DNA of 64,000 bases from JAUIAI01 sp050633665 (lineage in GTDB: Bacteria; Pseudomonadota; Gammaproteobacteria; Burkholderiales; Burkholderiaceae_E), in contig JBOEGY010000011.1 in NCBI GenBank assembly GCA_050633665.1, forward strand, positions 40,785 to 104,784, written 5' to 3'. A program made the position numbers and the translations under genes. Each line of letters opens with the position of its first letter. Positions within the stretch are counted from its first letter, which is position 1. The notes under the pieces are model-generated. The model worked only from the letters and a program-made list of their open reading frames with translations. It made no database searches and was not told the origin of the DNA. Shown here piece by piece: positions 36,144 to 44,751 of the stretch.

Positions 36144-37060
36144 CACCGGAAGCCTTCGCCGCCCTGATTGCCGCAACCCTCGCTGCCGGTACTCCGTTGC
36201 TGCTCGCGGCAACAGGTCTGCTCGTCAATGAACGCGCCGGCGTGCTTAACCTGGGCGCCGAGGGCATGATGTTGATGGCCGCTGTGGCCGGGTTTGCGGC
36301 CGGCGTGGAAAGCGGCAGCCTTGCCGTCGGTTTTCTCGCCGGTATGCTGGCCGGCGTCGGCTTTGCCGGAATTTTCGCGCTGCTGGCGGTGGGCTTGTCG
36401 ACCAACCAGTATGCAACCGGGCTCGCACTGACTCTGTTCGGGACCGGCTTGTCGGCTTTCATTGGTTTGCCCTATGTGGGGCGGGCAACCGCCTTTGATG
36501 CTGCGGTCAAACTGCCTTTTCTGTCCGACATCCCGTGGCTGGGTACGGCGCTGTTCAGCCAGCACATCATGGTGTATCTGGCCTGGCTGCTAACCGCATT
36601 CGTGGCCTGGGTCTTGCTCCGGACAAAAACCGGTCTGGTGATTCGTGCAGTCGGTGAATCACCCGACGCCGCGCACGCGCTTGGCTATTCAGTTCGGTCC
36701 ATTCGGATCATGGCGGTCTTGTTCGGCGGCGCATGCTGCGGGCTCGCCGGCGCGTTCCTGTCGCTTGTTTACACACCCTTGTGGGTTGAGGGCATGGTTG
36801 CCGGTCGAGGCTGGATTGCTCTGGCGCTGACAACTTTTGCCACCTGGCGGCCGGCCCGCGTGATGCTGGGGGCGTACCTGTTTGGCAGTGTCACGATGAT
36901 TCAGTTTTATCTGCAAGGGCAGGGCGTGGCAATTGCGTCGCAGTTGCTGTCCATGTTGCCTTACCTGGCCACGATTATTGTGCTGGTGCTCATATCAAGC
37001 AATGCGAGTTTTATCCGGCTCAACATGCCGGCCAGTCTGGGTAAGCCATTCAAGCCCTGA
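36140..37060 (+). CDS. ABC importer permease 2 (NupQ/YufQ-like)
   Basis: A 306-residue permease with the family motif GVLNLGAEGMMLMAAVAGF and RTKTGLVIRAVGESPDAAHALG. With the first permease and the tandem ATPase it completes the membrane part of a nucleoside or purine importer. The ligand is inferred only from the family type. Confidence 0.92.
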   Translation: MTPEAFAALIAATLAAGTPLLLAATGLLVNERAGVLNLGAEGMMLMAAVAGFAAGVESGSLAVGFLAGMLAGVGFAGIFALLAVGLSTNQYATGLALTLFGTGLSAFIGLPYVGRATAFDAAVKLPFLSDIPWLGTALFSQHIMVYLAWLLTAFVAWVLLRTKTGLVIRAVGESPDAAHALGYSVRSIRIMAVLFGGACCGLAGAFLSLVYTPLWVEGMVAGRGWIALALTTFATWRPARVMLGAYLFGSVTMIQFYLQGQGVAIASQLLSMLPYLATIIVLVLISSNASFIRLNMPASLGKPFKP

Positions 37061-37121
37061 ATCGTTTAGCGCATAGCCACCAGGCAACCCGATAGAAATC
37101 CGTGGCAGCCGCCACGAGCCG

Positions 37122-37149
37122 ACTACTGCGGCGGTTATTCCGCAGTCGT
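37122..37149 (+). promoter_or_regulatory. Intercistronic stem-loop before the binding protein gene
   Basis: ACTGCGG at 37125-37131 and CCGCAGT at 37140-37146 form a perfect 7-bp stem with an 8-base loop, extendable by AC/GT across one mismatch. It lies between the permease stop and the binding-protein ribosome site. Such hairpins often protect the 3' or 5' transcript so that the binding protein is made in excess. No T-tract follows, so read-through is likely. Confidence 0.45.
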
Positions 37150-37167
37150 GTTTGAGGACTAACCATC

Positions 37168-38280
37168 GTGAAAAACCTCGTCAAATCCGCGAGCCGTTTC
37201 GGCTCGCGAAGACGCTTGTTATTAACCGCACCAATGCTGTTGTCTGCTCTTGCTTTCGGCGGGCTTGCCAAGGCGCAAGACCCATTGAAAGTTGCTTTTG
37301 TGTATGTCGGTCCAGTCTCCGACGCAGGCTGGACACATCAACATGACCTTGGCCGGCAGGCGGTCGAGGCTGAATTCGGCGACCGGATCAATGTTCGCAC
37401 CGTGGATAAAGTCGCCGAAGGCCCGGACTCGGAACGGGTTATTCGGGATCTGGCCAGCCAGGGGTACGAACTGATTTTTACCACCTCGTTTGGTTTCATG
37501 GATCCGACCATCAAAGTCGCCCGGGAGTTTCCGGCAGTCCGGTTCGAGCATGCCAGTGGTTATAAATCCAGCGCCAATGTTGGCAACTACAACGCCCGTT
37601 TTTATGAAGGTCGCTACCTCTCCGGGATGGCCGCCGGTGCTGTCAGTAAAACCAATACCCTGGGCTATGTGGCCACGTTGCCGATTCCGGAAGTCATTCA
37701 GGGTATTAACGCGTTCATGCTCGGTGCGCGCCAGACCAATCCGGACAGTATCCTGAAAATCATCTGGATCAACGCCTGGTTCGACCCGGGCCGAGAAGCG
37801 GAGGCGGCCAATACACTGATTGATGCCGGTGCTGATGTCTTGACACATCACACCGGTTCATCGGCGGTGCCGCGCACCGCTGAAGCGCGTAAGACGTGGG
37901 TTGTTGGCTATCACTCGGACATGCGGGCTGCTGCTCCGAGTACGCATCTCGTTTCGGTCACGCATCACTGGGGGCATTACTACATTGAGCGGATCAACGC
38001 TGTGCTGGCCGGGCGCTGGAAAAGTGAATCCGTCTGGGGCGGAATGAACCAGGGGTTTGTTCGCTTGCAAGGCTTGTCGGAGCAGGTGCCAGCCGGGCTC
38101 AGGGCCCGGCTGGTCGCCGCCGAGCAAGCACTCAAAGCGGGTCAGCGACACCCGTTCACCGGACCACTTCAGGACAATGACGGCCAGGCACGGTTGCCGG
38201 CAGGCGAACAGCTCTCAGACGCGCAGATCGGACAAATGAACTGGTTCGTCAACGGGGTTAGTGGCAAAGTGCCGCGCTGA
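37168..38280 (+). CDS. BMP-family substrate-binding protein
   Basis: The 370-residue periplasmic binding protein has a signal peptide (RRLLLTAPMLLSALAFGGLAKA, cut near AKAQ) and a PBP fold starting LKVAFVYVGPVSDAGWTHQHDLGRQAVE, the Bmp/PnrA/YufN signature. There is no lipobox Cys, so it is soluble periplasmic. It supplies substrate (probably nucleosides or purine-like compounds) to the importer encoded just upstream. The start is GTG 37168 with a GAGG site. Confidence 0.9.
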   Translation: MKNLVKSASRFGSRRRLLLTAPMLLSALAFGGLAKAQDPLKVAFVYVGPVSDAGWTHQHDLGRQAVEAEFGDRINVRTVDKVAEGPDSERVIRDLASQGYELIFTTSFGFMDPTIKVAREFPAVRFEHASGYKSSANVGNYNARFYEGRYLSGMAAGAVSKTNTLGYVATLPIPEVIQGINAFMLGARQTNPDSILKIIWINAWFDPGREAEAANTLIDAGADVLTHHTGSSAVPRTAEARKTWVVGYHSDMRAAAPSTHLVSVTHHWGHYYIERINAVLAGRWKSESVWGGMNQGFVRLQGLSEQVPAGLRARLVAAEQALKAGQRHPFTGPLQDNDGQARLPAGEQLSDAQIGQMNWFVNGVSGKVPR

Positions 38281-38548
38281 GCGGTACTCTTGGAGCCTGA
38301 TAGTTCGAGCCGCCAAGTCTAACAATCCTCCCTGGTTCGGAGCCCGAGACCGCCTGTTGTTGCGTTTGTCAACCGTCAGGCTGGTTTCGGGTCGTCTTGT
38401 TGGCGGGTTGCGGTGTATTAACAACGATCTGTTGCGCGGCTGACAGGCTTTACACAAAGACTCTGCAAAGACCTTCCCGGGTCAGTAGTATTCCTTGTCT
38501 TAGCGTTGGATCGCCGTCCAGGCGGTTGTGCACGGGGAACAGTACAGA
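38281..38548. other. Spacer without recognisable feature
   Basis: The region between the binding protein and the GGDEF-EAL gene has no convincing terminator with T-tract, no coding frame and no riboswitch-like conserved core (I looked for a c-di-GMP type). A promoter for the GGDEF-EAL gene is expected here. Confidence 0.4.
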
Positions 38549-41500
38549 ATGACTGCGGTACCTAGCGGGCAATGGAATCAGTCCAGCGGCACGAATCTTC
38601 CGGAGGGTGCCAGTGTGGCAGCTTCCGCGACGAGTTCGATGAGCCAAAAGGCTCGTCCGTCAATGCGGGTGCTTTTGCGCGCAATTAACGCGTCCGGAAT
38701 ACCGGGCCTTTATCTGGATGGGCAACTGCGCATCGGCTTATACACCGCCGGGATTCGCGAGTTCCTGCATTTAATCGACAGCGACCTCGGACAGGACTTA
38801 CGCGATTTTCATATCCGTGCGCCTGATGTTTCTGTGTTTGAAGATCTCGCGCTGGCGCAGACATCCCGCCACCCGCAGGAACGTCAAATCACGCAGCCAA
38901 ACGGGCGCTGCTTTTTGCGCCGGATAAACCCGGACTTTGATCAAGACGGGCGGGTCTCTGGTTATCTGCTGACCTGGGTGCCCATAAACCGGTTGGCGGG
39001 TCGGCTGCAAAACCTGACCGACCGCGAAGACCACTGGCGCGAACTGGCTGGTAGCCTGCCGCAACTCATTTTTACTACGGACGAGCAAGGCGAGGTTAAC
39101 TTTCTCAGTGCTCAGTGGGCGCAACTTGGCCAGGTGTCAGGGCGGGCCAATACCGCAAAACTGTTGGCCTTTGTTCATCCCGATGAGCGCGGAGGGTTCT
39201 TGTGCGGCTGGCGACAGGCGTTCGAGTCCGGCGACGGATTCGAGACCGACTGCCGTCTGATCAATGCTGATCACGGATACCGCTGGTACCGGATTAAGGC
39301 TCAGCATACGGCCGACGCCGCAGATCAACCGGCGGGCTGGATTGGCTCATTCACCGATGTGCACTCTCTGAAGGTGTCTGAACAAACAGTCTCTTCCCGG
39401 CGCGAACGGATTGAAGCGCTCTATGATTCGGCGCCGGTGTCGTTGCTAGTGGTTGACTGGCGTCAGCTTCCGGTTCAATTGAGGCGGCTCGAGCAGCAAG
39501 GGGTTAAAGACCTGGCCACCCATCTGGCCCGCCATCCCGCAGCAGCCCGGCAGTTGCGAAGCGCGGTCGAGCTGACCGACTGCAACGAATGGGCGGTTGC
39601 CATGTTTGGTTTTCAGTCCAAACAGCAAGTGATCGAAAACCTCGTGTCACCGCAGCAGGGCAGCGCACTCGATGATGTCCTGAGCTGTGCGATAGCCTCT
39701 TATGCGGCGGGCGATTCAAGTTACAGAACCGAGATTGCCTTGAGCAAACTCGGCGGTAGTTCCGTGCATTGTCTGCTGACCTTCCGGTTTCCGATGCAGC
39801 CGTCCGACCAAGGCCTTGCGCTGGTCTCGTTGATCGACATCGATGAGCGCAAACAGGTCGAAGACAAGCTCAAGGCAAGCGAGTTGCGCCAGCGCACCCT
39901 GATTGAAGCCATTACCGATAGCGGGCTTGATCTGCGCGTTGTCGATAACAACGGCGAAGTTCGCTATACCAACCGGCGCATCATTGGCAAGAACGGGACG
40001 GCCGAACCGGTAATGCCGGCCAGTGACGTCATCGACATTGGCGACTCGGACGACTTGCGCCGGGTTGCACTGGAAGGGCGCGCCGTGCGGGGGCGGGTCG
40101 ATTCGCTGGACGGACGCTCCTATGACGTTGTGGCAGTACCGTACCGGGATGTCGATGGCAGCGTCTGCCGGCTGGAGCTTATGCGTGATGACTCCGCAAT
40201 GCGCCTGGCCGCCGAGCAACAACGCATTGCGGCCACCACGTTTGAATCCCAGGATGCCATGATCGTGATGGATTCGCGTGGCCATATCCTGCGCGCAAAT
40301 CGTGCGTTCACCCAGTTGTTTGGGTTTGAGCCTGACGCAATCGTTGGCAGTGATCTTGATTTCCTCTATGCCAATGTTCATGATGAAACCTGGCAGCAAG
40401 AGATGCGTCAGGCGTTACGCCTTACCGGGCACTGGAGTGGCGAGGTGTCTTGTGTTCGCCAGTCCGGAGACGAGTTCCCCTGTTGGCACCGGATTACCTC
40501 GGTGTCAGATGACCGGGGTCAGGTGACGCATTTTGTCGGCGCCTATGCCGATATCAGCGACCGCAAAGAGAGCGAAGAACGCATTCGCAAGCTGGCGTTC
40601 TTTGACCCGCTGACCAATCTACCCAACCGGCGGCTGCTGCTGGACCGCCTTGGCCATCGCCTGGCCGCCAGCAAGCGGCATGAGTCTTACGGGGCGCTGC
40701 TCTTCCTTGACCTCGATCACTTCAAGCGGCTGAACGATAATTTCGGCCACGATGTCGGGGACAAACTGCTGGTTGAGGTGGCCCAGCGGTTACGGCGTTG
40801 TTCGCGCGGCGTCGATACGATTGCCCGATTTGGCGGCGATGAATTTCTGGTGATCGTTGACGACCTGAGCCAGGACAGCCGTCAGGCGGCGGCCCAGGCG
40901 GAAAGCGTCGCCGATAAAATTCGAACCGAACTGGGCCGTCCGTATGACTTTATCGGGAGCGAACACGAGTTCGGTGTGAGCATCGGTATCTGTATGTTCT
41001 TTGGCGATGAAACCTCGGTCGATACCTTGCTCAAGCAGGCCGACATGGCGTTGTATCAAGCCAAGGAAGCCGGCCGTAATTCCATACGCTTTTACAACCC
41101 GGTGTTGCAAGCGCAGATTGATGCCCGCGCCGAACTGGACTTTCTGCTGCGCCATGCCATTGGCCGCGGCGAGTTATTACTGTTCTATCAGCCGCAGCTC
41201 AGCCGGGGCGGTCACTTAATGGGCGCTGAAGCCTTGTTGCGCTGGCGGCACCCGGAACGCGGGCTTGTTCTGCCCGGGACGTTTATTGCCCATGCTGAAG
41301 ACACCGGACTCATCCTGCCGATTGGCCGCTGGGTGCTGGAAACCGCCTGTCAGCAACTGGCCTCGTGGGCAAGGTTTGAATCGACCCGGCATTTAAAACT
41401 CTCGGTCAATATCAGTCCGCGCCAGTTCCGCCAGGAGAACTTTGTTGAACAGATCCGCATGATTCTCGCCGAGACTCGCGCTGATCCCAACCTGCTGAAC

Positions 41501-41893
41501 CTGGAGCTGACCGAAAGCGTTTTGATCGACAACATCGAAGACGCCATCAAACGTATGCGGGCACTAAAAGACATGGGTGTCGGTTTTTCCATTGATGACT
41601 TCGGTACGGGTTATTCATCGCTGTCTTACCTGAAGCGTCTACCAGTCGATCAACTCAAGATTGACAAGAGTTTCGTGCGCGATATTGCCAATGACCCCGA
41701 TGATGCCGCCATCGTGAAAGCGATCATCGGTATGGGCCGCAGTCTGGACCTGATGGTTTTTGCCGAAGGAGTCGAGACTGGCGCACAGTATGACTTCCTT
41801 GAGCGCAACGGTTGCGACGCGTTTCAAGGCTTTTTGTTTGGCAGGCCGGTTGCAGGCACCAATGAGCTGCTGTCAACTGTGGCGCTGGCCTGA
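38549..41893 (+). CDS. Multi-PAS GGDEF-EAL c-di-GMP protein
   Basis: A 1114-residue cytosolic sensor with no membrane helix. Several PAS-type domains fill the first 680 residues (one near 160-280 with PAC-like HGYRWYRIKAQH, and a later one with IMVMDSRGHILRANRAFTQLFGFEPDAIVGSDL-type pattern near 560-680). The GGDEF domain has an intact GGDEF motif near residue 762 and the EAL domain has EALLRW near residue 894, KIDKSFV, DDFGTGYSSL and ELTES. Both active sites look competent, so it may both make and degrade c-di-GMP. ATG 38549 follows GGGGA; GTG 38528 is possible. Confidence 0.93.
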   Translation: MTAVPSGQWNQSSGTNLPEGASVAASATSSMSQKARPSMRVLLRAINASGIPGLYLDGQLRIGLYTAGIREFLHLIDSDLGQDLRDFHIRAPDVSVFEDLALAQTSRHPQERQITQPNGRCFLRRINPDFDQDGRVSGYLLTWVPINRLAGRLQNLTDREDHWRELAGSLPQLIFTTDEQGEVNFLSAQWAQLGQVSGRANTAKLLAFVHPDERGGFLCGWRQAFESGDGFETDCRLINADHGYRWYRIKAQHTADAADQPAGWIGSFTDVHSLKVSEQTVSSRRERIEALYDSAPVSLLVVDWRQLPVQLRRLEQQGVKDLATHLARHPAAARQLRSAVELTDCNEWAVAMFGFQSKQQVIENLVSPQQGSALDDVLSCAIASYAAGDSSYRTEIALSKLGGSSVHCLLTFRFPMQPSDQGLALVSLIDIDERKQVEDKLKASELRQRTLIEAITDSGLDLRVVDNNGEVRYTNRRIIGKNGTAEPVMPASDVIDIGDSDDLRRVALEGRAVRGRVDSLDGRSYDVVAVPYRDVDGSVCRLELMRDDSAMRLAAEQQRIAATTFESQDAMIVMDSRGHILRANRAFTQLFGFEPDAIVGSDLDFLYANVHDETWQQEMRQALRLTGHWSGEVSCVRQSGDEFPCWHRITSVSDDRGQVTHFVGAYADISDRKESEERIRKLAFFDPLTNLPNRRLLLDRLGHRLAASKRHESYGALLFLDLDHFKRLNDNFGHDVGDKLLVEVAQRLRRCSRGVDTIARFGGDEFLVIVDDLSQDSRQAAAQAESVADKIRTELGRPYDFIGSEHEFGVSIGICMFFGDETSVDTLLKQADMALYQAKEAGRNSIRFYNPVLQAQIDARAELDFLLRHAIGRGELLLFYQPQLSRGGHLMGAEALLRWRHPERGLVLPGTFIAHAEDTGLILPIGRWVLETACQQLASWARFESTRHLKLSVNISPRQFRQENFVEQIRMILAETRADPNLLNLELTESVLIDNIEDAIKRMRALKDMGVGFSIDDFGTGYSSLSYLKRLPVDQLKIDKSFVRDIANDPDDAAIVKAIIGMGRSLDLMVFAEGVETGAQYDFLERNGCDAFQGFLFGRPVAGTNELLSTVALA

Positions 41894-42809
41894 ATTGCTG
41901 CACCGTAGTCTGTGCCTGTGCCTGGCACTGAATGCCGGTGCAGTCCTGGCCGCGCAGTCAGGCACCACGCCGGTAGCCGAACCTGCAGTGCAGGGCGAGG
42001 CACCCAGCCAACCGACTAGACTGGGTCGGGCTTATGGGGTGCGGGTCAAACCCCTGTGGGAGTTTGGCATTGGTGGCGTCGGACTGTCGCAGCTCGCCTA
42101 TCCGGGCTCGGGCGTCAGAGTCGAACGCTTCCTGGCCGTGCCGTATTTCATCTATCGCGGGCCCATCATCCGGGTCGATGACGGCGATCTGGCGTTGCGC
42201 GCCATACGCTCGGAGCGCGTTGAGCTGGATCTCGGACTGGCGGCGGCGTTTGGCAGCAAGAGTTCTGAAGTGCCGGTGCGAGAAGGCATGCCGAGTCTGG
42301 GTACCTTGCTTGAGATTGGCCCCCGGCTTAGCTACCGTTTCGGTTTGATTTTGCCCGGACGATCCAACAAAGAGCATCCGCTCACGCTTGAGTTACCGTT
42401 GCGTGGCGTGTTCGATGCCAGCGACTCGTTCGGGTTTCGAGGCTGGACCTTCGAGCCCAAGCTGCAATGGCGCCGTAAACTGCCGGCGCGGTTTGATCTG
42501 CGGATCAGTACGGGTCTGTTGTTCGGAACCCGTAAAATCAATAACTACTTCTACGGTGTAGCGCCACAGTTTGCTACGGAAAGTCGCGCAGCCTACGAGG
42601 CTAACAGTGGTTTGATTGCGGCGCGCCTGGGGATATTTCTGGGCCGTCGAATCAGTCGCAATTGGCGCCTGGTTGGGTTTGCGCGCCTTGACCATGTTGG
42701 CGGCGCGACTAACCGAAGCAGTCCTTTGGTTGAACGACAGACCGGTTGGACTGCCGGGCTCGGGTTTAGCTGGAAAATGTTTGAATCGAAACAGCCGGCG
42801 TCGCGCTAG
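41862..42809 (+). CDS. MipA/OmpV family outer-membrane protein
   Basis: The 315-residue protein has a signal peptide ending near AVLAAQ, a Pro-rich short linker and the MipA/OmpV barrel: WEFGIGGVGLSQLAYPGS, AVPYFIYRGPIIRVDD, and a C-terminal WTAGLGFSWKMF strand. MipA scaffolds murein enzymes and OmpV is an outer-membrane protein; this member's partner is unknown. ATG 41862 overlaps the GGDEF-EAL gene end by 32 bases, so the two are co-transcribed. Confidence 0.85.
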   Translation: MSCCQLWRWPELLHRSLCLCLALNAGAVLAAQSGTTPVAEPAVQGEAPSQPTRLGRAYGVRVKPLWEFGIGGVGLSQLAYPGSGVRVERFLAVPYFIYRGPIIRVDDGDLALRAIRSERVELDLGLAAAFGSKSSEVPVREGMPSLGTLLEIGPRLSYRFGLILPGRSNKEHPLTLELPLRGVFDASDSFGFRGWTFEPKLQWRRKLPARFDLRISTGLLFGTRKINNYFYGVAPQFATESRAAYEANSGLIAARLGIFLGRRISRNWRLVGFARLDHVGGATNRSSPLVERQTGWTAGLGFSWKMFESKQPASR

Positions 42810-42810
42810 T

Positions 42811-43257
42811 TCACGAGTCGGTGGGGCGCATTCTTGCGCCGCCGGTTAACGATACAACTGCTTCCTGGCAGGTCGCCGCCAGCGAAAGCGTTTCATCACT
42901 CTTGTTCTTGTTGTGCGCCTTCAGCATCTCATTGTGGCGTCGTTGCAGGCGGATATACTCGCTCAGGTAATCGCGCCGCGCGCGAGCCAGCCGGAACTTG
43001 TGCTTGCGAGCCATCTGCCAGTCAGCCAGGTGAGCTCGGTGATCATCAATGGCTTCCATCGCGTTGGCAGTCAATGCCAGGTCGCTGCGGTTCTGAGACC
43101 ATTCAAAAACGCGGTTCATGTAGGAGGCAAAGTCGGCGCGGGCCTGGCTCTGCTGATTGCGTCGATTCATAATGCGGCTGAACAAGACAACCGCGAGCAA
43201 CAGAATCACAATGCCAATCGCACCGGCGCTAACAAATGTTGTAAGGCTTTCATTCAC
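42811..43257 (-). CDS. Small membrane-anchored coiled-coil protein
   Basis: A 148-residue protein with one N-terminal helix (IGIVILLLAVVLFSRIM), then about 110 residues rich in Arg, Gln, Asn and Ala with coiled-coil character (RNQQSQARADFASYMNRVFEWSQ and further helices). It has no enzymatic motif. Type II anchoring with a cytosolic domain is most likely. Unknown function; its stop faces the MipA-like gene. Confidence 0.6.
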   Translation of the reverse strand: MNESLTTFVSAGAIGIVILLLAVVLFSRIMNRRNQQSQARADFASYMNRVFEWSQNRSDLALTANAMEAIDDHRAHLADWQMARKHKFRLARARRDYLSEYIRLQRRHNEMLKAHNKNKSDETLSLAATCQEAVVSLTGGARMRPTDS

Positions 43258-43419
43258 CAGGCGAAGTTCCTGTTCAAGCGTTAAGCTGCGACGCCTTGTT
43301 GCCAGAGCATCGATCTACTGGCCAATTGTTAAGGCTTTCGAGCTCCGGTCTGCCTTTTTTCGGGTAGGCGGTTCGAGCTTGCCGATGGACGGCTGATTAT
43401 CTTCAGCCCGCTTGGCTAA

Positions 43420-43971
43420 TCAGGCGTTCCAGCCGCCGTAGCGCTCATTGATCGTGGCCAGAAGCCGGCGAATATCGAGTTCGATCCGGCGCATGGGATC
43501 GGTCTTGGCGATCACCTGATTGGCGGTTTTCAGGCCTGCTTTTTTTAGCAAGGTCACGCGATCTGCGCTGAGTTTCAGGTATTGCGCGACCTGCTTGTCG
43601 TTGGTGAGCGCCCGGCGGTGGTTATCGATAAAGCGCCCGTCCAGTGGCTGGCGTTGATCGGGCAAAAACAAAAGTTGCTGTCCGCTTGTGCCGGGGCGGC
43701 GAATATAAAAACGCTCACCGTCCGGGTCTTGCCAGGCCGCGATGAACTCCGCCTCAAAATAGACCTTGGGGCGCTCCCAGATTGCCCAGCCACCGATGAC
43801 CTGGCCACCGTATTGTTCGCGTAGCCGGGTGGCCGCGTCAATTGAAGATTGTTCTGGTGGACTATCGTGCGCTGCGGGGTGAAGATATTGCAGCGACATC
43901 AGGTGCTGGTTAGAGATGATTTCTCGGGCGAACCTTTCCACGTAAGGCAGGATTTTGGCGGGCGCATGCAT
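43420..43971 (-). CDS. Uncharacterised soluble protein
   Basis: A 183-residue protein without signal or helix. It has a Trp-rich core (GGWAIWERPKVYFEAEFIAAW) followed by a basic C-terminal helix region (KTDPMRRIELDIRRLLATINER). The pattern SADRVTLLKKAGLKTANQVI resembles a short helix-turn-helix, but I cannot assign a family. It is divergent from the cupin gene. The spacer 43258-43419 to its left shows nothing clear. Confidence 0.55.
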   Translation of the reverse strand: MHAPAKILPYVERFAREIISNQHLMSLQYLHPAAHDSPPEQSSIDAATRLREQYGGQVIGGWAIWERPKVYFEAEFIAAWQDPDGERFYIRRPGTSGQQLLFLPDQRQPLDGRFIDNHRRALTNDKQVAQYLKLSADRVTLLKKAGLKTANQVIAKTDPMRRIELDIRRLLATINERYGGWNA

Positions 43972-44042
43972 CGCCTGATTCTAAAACGCCTGGCGTCGCC
44001 ACGCTTGTACACTGCCGAGATCGTTTTTACCCGGAGCTTTTC

Positions 44043-44387
44043 ATGTGCCAATCCAACCAGAACAGACCTGCACCCGAGCCGGCCATGGCTGCCCGGCCAA
44101 CAGTCCTGATCGACAATGATCGCACCCGGGTGACCGAATGGCGGTTTGCCGGCAAGGGGGTCAGGACCGGCTGGCACCGGCATGAATACGACTATGTCGT
44201 CGTGCCCTTGTTTGATGGGGTTCTGGAGATAGACCTTGGCAACGGTGAGACGGTGGTGGCCGAGCTGTCCAACGGTGTGCCTTACTACCGGGAGTTGGGC
44301 GTGGAGCACGATGTGATCAACGGCAATGACTTTGAGTGCGCGTTTGTCGAAGTTGAGTTGCTGGAGCCACCGGCGCGGCAGGCTTAG
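44043..44387 (+). CDS. Cupin-domain protein
   Basis: The 114-residue protein has a single cupin core: GWHRHEYDYVVVPLFDGVLEI gives the first motif (two His and Glu), and the second motif is degenerate in ELGVEHDVIN with one His. Small stand-alone cupins serve as isomerases, dioxygenases or sensors; nothing more specific can be said. A perfect terminator follows about 34 bp after its stop. Confidence 0.75.
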   Translation: MCQSNQNRPAPEPAMAARPTVLIDNDRTRVTEWRFAGKGVRTGWHRHEYDYVVVPLFDGVLEIDLGNGETVVAELSNGVPYYRELGVEHDVINGNDFECAFVEVELLEPPARQA

Positions 44388-44420
44388 GCGAGGGCGTAAG
44401 CCTGTGATTAATAGACGAAA

Positions 44421-44452
44421 AAAAGGGTCTGAAACAAGTTTCAGACCCTTTT
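44421..44452 (-). terminator. Strong terminator shared by tRNA-Arg and cupin gene
   Basis: A perfect 15-bp inverted repeat (44421-44435 with 44438-44452) has a core AAGGGTCTGAAAC/GTTTCAGACCCTT. Reading leftward it ends in a run of seven T (complement of A at 44418-44424), which suits the tRNA transcript. The plus-strand side also has a T-run, so it should stop the cupin transcript too. Confidence 0.85.
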
Positions 44453-44462
44453 TAGGTATTAC

Positions 44463-44539
44463 TGGCGCGGCTGGCAAGATTCGAACTCACGACCCCCTGG
44501 TTCGTAGCCAGGTACTCTATCCAACTGAGCTACAGCCGC
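44463..44539 (-). tRNA. tRNA-Arg (anticodon ACG)
   Basis: Reading the minus strand, a full cloverleaf of 77 bases can be folded: acceptor GCGGCTG/CAGCCGC with discriminator G and encoded CCA, D-stem GCTC/GAGT, anticodon stem CCTGG/CCAGG with loop CTACGAA, and T-loop TTCGAAT. The anticodon is ACG, read as ICG, for CGU/CGC/CGA arginine codons. It is transcribed toward the strong terminator at 44421-44452. Confidence 0.97.
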
Positions 44540-44691
44540 CCGAGGGAGCAGAGTATAGCGCACTCTGGAGGGCTGGTTTTGGCTCCGTCGAAATGCTGTC
44601 TCATCAAGTGCACAGCCGGGAATTTCCGGTCGGATCTCGAAACGAAGAATGTTCATAATACGAAATATTGTTTTTTAATTTGAAATATTTC

Positions 44692-44721
44692 TTGCATTAA
44701 GCCGTCAGCTGTTCTTACAAT
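44692..44721 (+). promoter_or_regulatory. Likely sigma-70 promoter of the aceE operon
   Basis: TTGCAT (44692-44697) and TACAAT (44716-44721) are spaced by 18 bases, and an AT-rich stretch including the perfect palindrome GAAATATTTC (44682-44691) lies directly upstream like an UP element or operator. A GAGGAG ribosome site follows before the aceE ATG. A PdhR-type operator was looked for and not seen. Confidence 0.5.
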
Positions 44722-44751
44722 TGTCGTCAAGATAAAACGAGGAGATAGTCG

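Noticed and set aside
38281..38548. c-di-GMP riboswitch before the GGDEF-EAL gene
   Set aside because: The conserved GEMM core and tetraloop receptor pattern were not found in this spacer.
42811..42870. Hairpin GGCGCA/TGCGCC as terminator after the MipA-like gene
   Set aside because: It lies within the C-terminal coding end of the opposite gene, the stem is only 6 bp and no T-tract follows.
44463..44539. tRNA-Arg as an integration site for the integron
   Set aside because: The integron starts 6.5 kb away after lpdA, and no direct repeat of the tRNA 3' end was noticed in the window.
44640..44751. PdhR operator before aceE
   Set aside because: The AT-rich palindrome GAAATATTTC does not match the known PdhR motif (AATTGGT-NNN-ACCAATT); it is left as part of a candidate promoter.
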